Part shown: in pieces, positions 1 to 5,712 of the stretch
How the letters are laid out: the number at the start of each line of letters is the position of its first letter
How positions within the stretch are numbered: position 1 is the stretch's first letter
Assembly (NCBI GenBank): GCA_964458255.1
Contig: CAYWHY010000022.1
Span: 1-24,421, forward strand
Direction: 5' to 3'
DNA: 24,421 bases
Origin: Suilimivivens sp964458255
Lineage (GTDB): Bacteria; Bacillota; Clostridia; Lachnospirales; Lachnospiraceae
Translations under genes and position numbers: made by a program
The notes under the pieces: model-generated
What the model was told of the DNA's origin: nothing
Database searches by the model: none
What the model saw: the letters and a program-made list of their open reading frames with translations, nothing else

Positions 1-285
1 AATCATAGCAGAAATCTGCTGAGGAGAATATTTCTTTCCGTCAATGGTACGTCCATTGTCTGTACCCATATCTCTCTTAATGGAAGCAATTGTCTTATCA
101 GCATTTGTTACTGCCTGACGTTTTGCAGGTTCACCGATTAATCTTTCTCCTGTCTTTGTAAATGCCACAACAGAGGGTGTTGTTCTTGCGCCTTCTGCGT
201 TTGCGATAACGGTGGGTTTTCCACCTTCCATAACTGCTACACAACTGTTTGTTGTACCTAAGTCAATACCAATTATTTTTCCCAT
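1..285 (-). CDS. dnaK: Molecular chaperone DnaK (Hsp70), N-terminal 95 residues, cut by window edge
   Basis: ATP-dependent cytosolic Hsp70 chaperone that works with GrpE, encoded just upstream, and normally with DnaJ. The visible part is the start of the nucleotide-binding domain. It begins MGKIIGIDLGTTNSCVAV, containing the phosphate-1 loop GIDLGTTNS, and continues with the conserved segments around TPSVVAF, GEPAKRQAV and the stretch ending YSPQQISAMI. The ATG at 285 has a strong ribosome binding site (AGGAGG) 7-8 bases upstream. It is the third gene of the hrcA-grpE-dnaK operon, 55 bp after grpE, and is expected to be repressed by HrcA at the CIRCE element. The rest of the gene, and probably dnaJ, lie to the left of the window. 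Identification is secure. Confidence 0.98.
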   Translation of the reverse strand, partial: MGKIIGIDLGTTNSCVAVMEGGKPTVIANAEGARTTPSVVAFTKTGERLIGEPAKRQAVTNADKTIASIKRDMGTDNGRTIDGKKYSPQQISAMI

Positions 286-340
286 GATTGTCTCCTCCTG
301 AAAATTTTTATTTATTAATTATATTTGTTACCTGTCATCA

Positions 341-997
341 TTAACTGACAACCGCTACCATACTGTGTCTTACTACGCTGTCCCTGTACGTATAACCTTT
401 AAGAAGCTCCTGTGCAATCACGCCGGACTCATATTCTTCGCTTTCCACCTGCATAACCGCATTATGAAGCTCGGGATTAAATTCTTCACCTACTGCTGTA
501 ATCGGCTTAACATCCATTTTTTCAAGCTCTGTCATAAGCTGTCTGTAAATCATTTCCATCCCTTCCGCAAAGGGAGTTCCCTTGTCTTCTTCCGAAATGG
601 ATGCCAGACCTCTTTCAAAGTTATCTACCACCGGAAGCACTTTTTCAATTACGCTTTTAGCACCGGTTTCAAACATTAACGTCTTTTCTTTTTCCGTACG
701 CTTACGAAAGTTATCAAACTCCGCCATCTGGCGTTTTACCTTATCTTCCAGTTCATCAACCTTTTCTTTTAATGCATCCTGCTTTTTATCTGCTTTGGCT
801 TTCTTTTTAAATAACTTTTTATCAGTCTTTTCTTCAGCAGTATCTTCCCCATCCTCCGTGTTTTCTTCAACAGACTCATCTGCCTCACACTCACCTGAAG
901 CTTCTTCTGCAATCTGTTCATCAGAGGTATGCTCTGCTTCCGTTTCTGTATTTTCTCCCGTCATATCTTCCTGTAAGTCTTCTTTTCTTTCCTCCAT
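341..997 (-). CDS. grpE: Nucleotide exchange factor GrpE
   Basis: Homodimeric cochaperone that releases ADP from DnaK. The N-terminal 65 or so residues are a very acidic, Glu/Thr-rich, low-complexity tail. A long Lys/Glu-rich coiled coil follows (DELEDKVKRQMAEFDNFRKR), then the C-terminal beta domain with the family signature FNPELHNAV, an ELLKGY segment and the terminal VVRHSMVAVV. I place the start at 997 (MEERKEDL, 218 residues). The in-frame ATG at 1006 sits directly against the AGGAAGGG ribosome binding site (1007-1014) with no spacing, whereas 997 gives about 9 bases. The ribosome binding site overlaps the hrcA stop codon, so grpE is probably translationally coupled to hrcA. The unusually long acidic tail is typical of many Firmicutes GrpE proteins. 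Confidence 0.96.
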   Translation of the reverse strand: MEERKEDLQEDMTGENTETEAEHTSDEQIAEEASGECEADESVEENTEDGEDTAEEKTDKKLFKKKAKADKKQDALKEKVDELEDKVKRQMAEFDNFRKRTEKEKTLMFETGAKSVIEKVLPVVDNFERGLASISEEDKGTPFAEGMEMIYRQLMTELEKMDVKPITAVGEEFNPELHNAVMQVESEEYESGVIAQELLKGYTYRDSVVRHSMVAVVS

Positions 998-1012
998 GTC
1001 TCTCATCCCTTC

Positions 1013-2047
1013 CTATGTTTTGTCTTTTTTATATAAATCATCTAACTGATGAGTGATGGTCTTTAGTGTGCCGATGACCTTATCATAGTCCATACGTTTC
1101 GGTCCGATAATACCTATCGTTCCACGCATGCCTTCCCCCAATTCATAGGTAGCCGTTACCACACTGCAATCCTTCATGGTCCGGATTGGTGATTCATTCC
1201 CAATGTATACCTGAATTCCCGTATTGTTTTCATCGGAAAGTCTGTCCTGTACAAGTTCCGTGAGCATCTGTTTTTCTTCAAAGGTATTAATAATCTCACT
1301 TGCCTTCTGATTATCCGCAAGTTCCGGATACTTGAAAATGTTATTGGCTCCGCTTGTATAAATCTGTAAATCCTCCTCTGCCTTAATTTCCTCTGCAATG
1401 GCATCAATTACTTCGCCTACAATATCACTGTGGATGCCTGCCTGCTGTTTGAGCACGGAAATCGTAGCCAAATTAATTTCTTCCAACGCAAGACCGTTTA
1501 AGTGCGTGTTCAGCAGAATATTGAGCTTTAATATTGTTTCATCATTTAACTGCTCTGATACCGGAAGAATATTATTCTTAATCACATTGCCTTCCATAAC
1601 AATAACTGCCAAAAGTTGATTTTCATTCATACGGGAAAGCTGGATAAATTTCAACTTGTTGCTCTGAACGGCAGGTGCGGAAACCATGGTAGCATAATTT
1701 GTGTTTACAGCAAGCAGCTTTGCCACCTGCTTTAAGAGATTATCCACCTTATCTTCCCTGTCAAGCATCATCTCCTTAAGCTCTTCCAGTTCCCTGTCTT
1801 TTTCCTCCAGCATGGTATCTACATATAAACGATATCCTTTATCAGAAGGGATTCTTCCTGCCGAGGTATGTGGCTGTAAAATGTATCCCATCTCTTCAAG
1901 GTCTGCCATTTCATTGCGGATGGTTGCCGAGCTTAAATTTAAATCTGTATATCTGGAAATGGTACGACTGCCTACCGGTTCTCCGGTTTCAAGGTAATTG
2001 CGAATGATTGCCTGTAAAATCTTTACTTTTCTTTCATCCAGCTGCAT
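1013..2047 (-). CDS. hrcA: Heat-inducible transcription repressor HrcA
   Basis: Repressor of class I heat-shock genes; it binds CIRCE and needs GroEL for activity. The winged helix-turn-helix is at the N terminus: MQLDERKVKILQAII, then the EPVGSRTIS and SSATIRNEMADLEEMG segments, followed by HTSAGRIPSDKGYR, a hallmark of the family. The remainder is the HrcA GAF-like and dimerisation region, ending TLKTITHQLDDLYK. The true start is the ATG at 2047 (344 residues), preceded by GGAAAGGAG at 9 bases. The frame stays open to a GTG at 2092, but that codon lies inside the CIRCE operator and has no ribosome binding site. First gene of hrcA-grpE-dnaK and autoregulated through the operator at 2086-2112. 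Confidence 0.97.
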   Translation of the reverse strand: MQLDERKVKILQAIIRNYLETGEPVGSRTISRYTDLNLSSATIRNEMADLEEMGYILQPHTSAGRIPSDKGYRLYVDTMLEEKDRELEELKEMMLDREDKVDNLLKQVAKLLAVNTNYATMVSAPAVQSNKLKFIQLSRMNENQLLAVIVMEGNVIKNNILPVSEQLNDETILKLNILLNTHLNGLALEEINLATISVLKQQAGIHSDIVGEVIDAIAEEIKAEEDLQIYTSGANNIFKYPELADNQKASEIINTFEEKQMLTELVQDRLSDENNTGIQVYIGNESPIRTMKDCSVVTATYELGEGMRGTIGIIGPKRMDYDKVIGTLKTITHQLDDLYKKDKT

Positions 2048-2085
2048 AGCCGCCGCTCCTTTCCACCGTATTCTTGTTGTTTTTG

Positions 2086-2112
2086 TTAGCACTCATATCT
2101 TTAGAGTGCTAA
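2086..2112 (-). promoter_or_regulatory. CIRCE operator (HrcA binding site)
   Basis: Perfect match to the CIRCE consensus: TTAGCACTC at 2086-2094, a 9-base spacer, and GAGTGCTAA at 2104-2112. It lies between the hrcA promoter and the hrcA start codon, about 40 bp upstream of the ATG. This is the standard position for HrcA repression of the hrcA-grpE-dnaK transcript. Confidence 0.98.
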
Positions 2113-2126
2113 CATCTTCTTACCAT

Positions 2127-2155
2127 AAAATATCACTATCCCTATTTATTGTCAA
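2127..2155 (-). promoter_or_regulatory. Sigma-A promoter of hrcA-grpE-dnaK
   Basis: Reading the minus strand: a consensus -35 TTGACA (2150-2155), a 17-base spacer and a -10 TATTTT (2127-2132). The predicted transcription start, near 2120, is just upstream of the CIRCE operator, so bound HrcA would block initiation or promoter clearance. Confidence 0.85.
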
Positions 2156-2214
2156 CAGATATCCACTAAAATAATTATAAAAAAATTATAAAAACCGCCT
2201 TTATTAAATTTTCA

Positions 2215-2246
2215 CGTAAAAAGCGGGCATCCAAAGATACCCGCTT
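2215..2246 (-). terminator. Rho-independent terminator of the DUF6465-like gene
   Basis: On the minus strand the stem AAGCGGGTATC pairs with GATGCCCGCTT (one G-U pair) around a short TTTG loop, and is followed by a run of T. It lies 24 bp after the stop of the gene at 2270-2734 and insulates the heat-shock operon from it. Confidence 0.85.
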
Positions 2247-2269
2247 AAATATGCTTATCTATATTTCTC

Positions 2270-2734
2270 TTATATATAGAAGCTTCCTGTTACATCACCG
2301 TTGATTACATAATATGCCATGTTCTCTTCCGGTTTAACATACAGTTCAACAGACTTAAAATCTTCTTCTTTGCCGTTTAAGTCATATTTCCATACATCCC
2401 TGCTGATTTTTACTAAATCATCCGGCGTATAAGACTTTCCGCCAAACTGGAAATTTACCGATTCCTTCACAGTGACTTTCTTTGCTGCTGTCTTTTTAGC
2501 AGGTGCTTTTTTTGTCTCTGTTTTGGCAGATGCTTTAACAGGAGCCTTCTTTATTGCTTCCTTCTTAGGTGCCGTTTCCTTCTTTGTCGTCTCTTTCTTT
2601 GCCGGCACTTTCTTTACTTCTGCCTTAGCAGGAGCTTCTTTTGCTTCTGCCTTTACTTCTTCTGTTTTTTTAACTTCTTCTTTAACAGGTGCCTTTGCAA
2701 TCACCTTTGCTGTCACTTTCTTAACCTCTGTCAT
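2270..2734 (-). CDS. Lys/Ala/Pro-rich protein with C-terminal DUF6465-like domain
   Basis: Function unknown. Residues 1-92 are a low-complexity, strongly basic tail made of Lys, Ala, Glu, Pro and Thr with repeated KKAPAKKE-like units, resembling histone H1-type or nucleoid-associated tails. Residues 93-154 form a compact domain (VNFQFGGKSYTPDDLVKI, then VWKYDLNGK, ELYVKPEENMAYYVINGD) that I recall as the DUF6465 family common in Lachnospiraceae. No signal peptide or membrane segment is seen. The start is supported by AAAGGAGT 7 bases upstream of the ATG. It is monocistronic, with its own consensus promoter (2833-2861) and terminator (2215-2246). A nucleic-acid-binding role is inference from charge alone. 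The family name comes from memory and was not searched. Confidence 0.8.
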   Translation of the reverse strand: MTEVKKVTAKVIAKAPVKEEVKKTEEVKAEAKEAPAKAEVKKVPAKKETTKKETAPKKEAIKKAPVKASAKTETKKAPAKKTAAKKVTVKESVNFQFGGKSYTPDDLVKISRDVWKYDLNGKEEDFKSVELYVKPEENMAYYVINGDVTGSFYI

Positions 2735-2832
2735 AATAAAACTCCTTTCTCGTACGGAAACAATCTTCCCTTATTGTTCCTAACTAACGATCAGCCAAAA
2801 ATATTCTCCCCACATACTATATTTACGGGAAA

Positions 2833-2861
2833 AGTGTAACTTATATTTCTCAAAATGTCAA
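2833..2861 (-). promoter_or_regulatory. Sigma-A promoter of the DUF6465-like gene
   Basis: Minus-strand -35 TTGACA (2856-2861), a 17-base spacer and -10 TACACT (2833-2838). It lies about 100 bp upstream of the start codon at 2734, leaving a fairly long 5' leader in which I see no recognisable structured RNA. Confidence 0.75.
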
Positions 2862-2897
2862 CCAATCTATATGGTTTTACACAATAAACACCGGTTT

Positions 2898-3749
2898 TTA
2901 CCTGAAAAGCCCGAAATACAAAAGCACAACGACACCCAAAACAATACGATACCAGCCAAAAACTTTAAAATCATGTTTCTTAATATAACCCATTAAAAAC
3001 TTAATGACAATTACGGAAACTACAAACGCGGTTATCATACCTGTCAACAAAATCATCAATTCATTTCCCGTAAAGGAAAATCCGAATTTTAAAATTTTTA
3101 AAAGGCTGGCTCCCAACATAACGGGAATTGCCAGAAAAAACGTAAACTCTGCTGCCACAGTTCTTGACACGCCAATAAGAAGTGCACCCAAAATAGTCGC
3201 ACCGGAACGTGATGTTCCGGGAAAAATAGCTGCAATTAACTGGAAAAGTCCTATAATCAAGGCTGACTGATATGTAATATCCGACAGGGAATTCATTTTA
3301 ACATTGGCATTTTTATTTTTATTTTCAATCATGATAAAACCAATCCCGAATATAATCAGTGCAATAGAGACACACACACTATTGTAGAATAAATTTTCAA
3401 AAAATTCATCGAACAAAAGACCTACTACTGCAGCCGGAATGCAGGCTGCCAGTATTTTGAACCACAGCACCCAGATATCCTTTTTACAATAAGAAAGAAT
3501 TCCCCTGTCTTTTACCGGGCATGTGTTATTTTTAGCTCCAAAAGGCCATATTTGATTAAAAAACAAAAGTACTACCGCCAAAATAGCTCCCAGCTGAATT
3601 ACCACCAGAAACATCTCCCAAAATTCCGGTGATACATCAAGCTTTACAAATTCATCTAACAGAATCATGTGACCGGTACTACTTATGGGTAGCCATTCCG
3701 TGATACCTTCCACAATGCCAAACAACACCGCTTTTAAAAATTCTGACAT
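2898..3749 (-). CDS. uppP: Undecaprenyl-diphosphatase UppP (BacA family)
   Basis: Integral membrane phosphatase that converts undecaprenyl diphosphate to the monophosphate, recycling the lipid carrier for peptidoglycan and other wall polymers; it also gives bacitracin resistance. Both catalytic signatures are present: EGITEWLPISSTGH at residues 14-27 and PGTSRSGATI at 177-186. The length (283 residues) and the pattern of about eight hydrophobic segments fit the family. A good ribosome binding site (AAGGAGAT) precedes the ATG. It lies directly downstream of the broken ORF at 3767-4175 and the aminotransferase, on the same strand, so they may be cotranscribed. I see no convincing terminator between uppP and the promoter of the next gene. 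Confidence 0.97.
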   Translation of the reverse strand: MSEFLKAVLFGIVEGITEWLPISSTGHMILLDEFVKLDVSPEFWEMFLVVIQLGAILAVVLLFFNQIWPFGAKNNTCPVKDRGILSYCKKDIWVLWFKILAACIPAAVVGLLFDEFFENLFYNSVCVSIALIIFGIGFIMIENKNKNANVKMNSLSDITYQSALIIGLFQLIAAIFPGTSRSGATILGALLIGVSRTVAAEFTFFLAIPVMLGASLLKILKFGFSFTGNELMILLTGMITAFVVSVIVIKFLMGYIKKHDFKVFGWYRIVLGVVVLLYFGLFR

Positions 3750-3919
3750 TTTCTATCTCCTTCTTCCTAACCTGCATGATTTAAAAATTCAAGTAATTCC
3801 TCATAGGTTCCCGCCTGTAACCGATTTCCTATGTCATAATTATCACATTCTTATGATTGCCCTGCTCCATGGATTTGCGAAGAGGAATTCCATCGGGCTT
3901 ACCCGTTTCTATGTTTGTA

Positions 3920-4129
3920 ACTACACTGTAAAAATCCCCTTGATATTTCTCATAAGTCTCATGATCGTAAGGATNNNNNNNNNNNNNNNNNNNNNNNNNN
4001 NNNNNNNNNNNNNNNNNNNNNNNNNNNNNNNNNNNNNNNNNNNNNNNNNNNNNNNNNNNNNNNNNNNNNNNNNNACTACACTGTAAAAATCCCCTTGATA
4101 TTTCTCATAAGTCTCATGATCGTAAGGAT
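3920..4129. repeat. Exact 55-base duplication flanking the gap (probable k-mer overlap artefact)
   Basis: Bases 3920-3974 and 4075-4129 are identical, starting ACTACACTG and ending CGTAAGGAT. The left copy ends at the first N and the right copy begins right after the last N. An identical end-to-end overlap of 55 bases is what a de Bruijn assembler leaves when contigs adjacent in the graph share one k-mer (55 is a common k). I therefore read it as technical. Confidence 0.9.
3975..4074. other. Assembly gap of 100 N
   Basis: Exactly 100 unknown bases, the conventional placeholder for a gap of unknown length. It separates two contigs whose ends are identical over 55 bases, so the true gap may be zero or even an overlap. 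Confidence 0.99.
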
Positions 4130-4192
4130 AAAGTTCGTCGGGAATTTTGTGATAACACATATCTGTGCACATCACAATTGTTGGGATATGAT

Positions 4193-5377
4193 TTAATAAT
4201 TTTCTTTCACAAATTTGCGAAGAGCTTCTAAAGAACGCTCAACTTTCTCTGTATCAATACAGTACGCCATACGGAAATACCCGGGCACACCAAAGCTGTC
4301 GGATGGAACAAGCACCAAATCATACTTAAGAGCCTTCTGACAGAATACAACCGCGTCTTCTTCAAGTGCCTTCGGGAAAATATAAAAAGTACCTCCCGGC
4401 TTCACACAGGAAAATCCGAGGGATGTCAGTTCATTATAAAGAAGGTTCATATTTGTCTCATAAACAGACATATCAGAAGTCAGATCCTGTACCTCTGCCA
4501 CCGCCAGCTGAATAATGGACGGAGGACAGTTATGTCCGATTCCTCTGGAAATCTGTCCGCACATAGCACTAACAAGCTCTGCATCGGTACATTTAGGATT
4601 TACTGCCACATAACCGATACGTTCTCCCGGTAATGACAGGGACTTGGAATAAGAATAGCAGGATAATGTATTGTCATAAAATCCGGATACATAAGGTGCT
4701 TCTACACCTGCAAATACAATTTCTCTGTAAGGCTCGTCGGAAATAATAAAAATATCATGTCCATACTCCTCCTGCTTTCTCTTAAGAAGCTCTGCCAATG
4801 TTGCCAGTGTCTGTGCACTGTAAACGGCACCCGATGGATTATTGGGCGTATTGATAAGCAGCGCCATTGTCTTTTCATTGATCATCTCTTCCAGTTTTTC
4901 AAAGTTAATCTGGAAGTTCTCTGTATTGGCCGGTACTACCTTAAGCTGTGCACCTGAGAGATTAACGTAAGGATTATATTCCGGGAAAAAGGGGGCAAAG
5001 GTCAGCACTTCATCTCCCGGCTTAGTTACACAACGCACTGCATGTGCCACTGCGCCTGCTGCTCCCGTTGTAGGGAAAATATGATTCCCTGTATAATTCA
5101 TTCCGAAGCGCTTATTTAAAGACTCTGCAATTTTTTCCTTTACGGAAGGAATACCAAGACTGGGACTGTAACCGTGAAGCTCCATGGAGCTTTTATTTTT
5201 AAGTAAATCAATCATTACCTCCGTAAATTTCTCCGGCACAGGCACGGAAGGATTTCCAAGACTATAATCAAATACGTTTTCATAACCGATTTCCTTCCCT
5301 CTTGCAGTAGCAAACTCGGAAAGCTGTCTGATAACGGATTTTCCTTCCAGCATCTTCTTATATTGTTCATTCATCAT
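4193..5377 (-). CDS. Pyridoxal-phosphate-dependent class I/II aminotransferase
   Basis: Cytosolic PLP enzyme of the aspartate/aromatic aminotransferase fold. Substrate not determinable; an amino-acid transaminase role is the family default. Visible hallmarks are TTGAAGAV near residue 103 (cofactor phosphate region), NTPNNPSG at 176-183 (Asn contacting the PLP ring), ISDEPYR at 212-218 with the Asp that pairs with the pyridine nitrogen, and the Schiff-base lysine K245 in YSYSKSLSLPGERIGY, with the carboxylate-binding Arg near the C terminus (GYFRMAYC). Length, 394 residues, is normal. The start at 5377 has GAAAGGAT about 8 bases upstream; an adjacent ATG one codon later is an alternative. It has its own promoter at 5418-5446, within the edge of an IS remnant. 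Confidence 0.93.
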   Translation of the reverse strand: MMNEQYKKMLEGKSVIRQLSEFATARGKEIGYENVFDYSLGNPSVPVPEKFTEVMIDLLKNKSSMELHGYSPSLGIPSVKEKIAESLNKRFGMNYTGNHIFPTTGAAGAVAHAVRCVTKPGDEVLTFAPFFPEYNPYVNLSGAQLKVVPANTENFQINFEKLEEMINEKTMALLINTPNNPSGAVYSAQTLATLAELLKRKQEEYGHDIFIISDEPYREIVFAGVEAPYVSGFYDNTLSCYSYSKSLSLPGERIGYVAVNPKCTDAELVSAMCGQISRGIGHNCPPSIIQLAVAEVQDLTSDMSVYETNMNLLYNELTSLGFSCVKPGGTFYIFPKALEEDAVVFCQKALKYDLVLVPSDSFGVPGYFRMAYCIDTEKVERSLEALRKFVKENY

Positions 5378-5417
5378 AATTAATATCCTTTCCTCTTTCT
5401 AAATCACGCGTAAAGTT

Positions 5418-5446
5418 AGCATAACACGATTCCTGCACGGTGACAA
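5418..5446 (-). promoter_or_regulatory. Sigma-A promoter of the aminotransferase gene
   Basis: Minus-strand -35 TTGTCA (5441-5446), 17-base spacer, -10 TATGCT (5418-5423), about 40 bp upstream of the start codon. The -35 hexamer falls in the first codons of the opposite-strand transposase remnant, so IS-derived DNA may supply part of this promoter. Confidence 0.7.
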
Positions 5447-5620
5447 GATTCACCGCTGACATGACCTACGGCATGCTCGCCTCCGGAAGCTGTCTTCTGA
5501 CTGACATCGTTGACCAACTTCATGAGAAGTCTAAGAAGGTCCATTCCGGAGAAAGGCTTACCCGGTATCTGAATAAAGGTACTCCTGCAAAAGCTTTAGT
5601 TTTTTACCTCTCTATCATTT
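5440..5620 (+). mobile_element. Remnant of an IS transposase (IS4-like DDE family), N-terminal fragment only
   Basis: The plus strand encodes about 60 residues (FTADMTYGMLASGSCLLTDI, then VDQLHEKSKKVH, ERLTRYLNKGTPAKAL) that I recognise as the N-terminal region of IS4-type transposases common in Clostridia. This part normally precedes the first catalytic Asp (usually in a DDSD-like motif), which is absent here. Sequence similarity fades after AKALVFYLSII, near 5620. There is no ATG; the frame is open from about a GTG at 5440, with no ribosome binding site. Terminal inverted repeats and a target duplication were not found. The remaining DNA to 5712 has no gene that I can recognise. This is a decayed, non-functional insertion. 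Confidence 0.75.
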
Positions 5621-5712
5621 CAAAAAAATCGACAGATTGGTGCTTTGGAATGTTTTTTCCCTTTTTGAATTACATTTTGCGGAAACTCATGTCACATTAT
5701 ACCTTCCCGTTG

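Larger units (their letters stand above)
3767..4175 (-). pseudogene. Broken small ORF of unknown function, interrupted by the assembly gap and a frameshift
   Basis: I do not recognise this protein. If the 55-base duplication around the gap is collapsed, the minus strand encodes about 63 residues starting MCTDMCYHKIPDELYPYD and running through KYQGDFYSVV, then GKPDGIPLRKS to a TAG near 3827. Immediately after, another frame continues naturally as YDIGNRLQAGTYEELLEF and stops at 3767-3769, 17 bp before uppP. This suggests a single product of about 85 residues with a one-base deletion (or two-base insertion) near 3830-3845. No Shine-Dalgarno sequence is visible before the ATG at 4172, so the true N terminus may be missing. 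The damage sits beside a contig junction, so it may be an assembly error and not a real pseudogene. Confidence 0.55.

Noticed and set aside
582..1049. Plus-strand Ser-rich open frame opposite grpE
   Set aside because: It is the antisense of the acidic GrpE tail; the serine runs come from complementing Glu/Asp codons, with no ribosome binding site.
2048..2092. Longer hrcA starting at GTG 2092
   Set aside because: That codon lies within the CIRCE operator and has no ribosome binding site; the family start MQLDERK at 2047 has a strong one.
2472..2783. Plus-strand hydrophobic Ala/Phe-rich open frame that looks like a membrane protein
   Set aside because: It is the mirror of the Lys/Ala-rich tail gene, which has a proper promoter, ribosome binding site and terminator on the minus strand.
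3920..4129. The 55-base duplication as a real direct repeat, CRISPR-like unit or IS target duplication
   Set aside because: The copies end exactly at both gap edges and there are no further copies, which points to assembly overlap.
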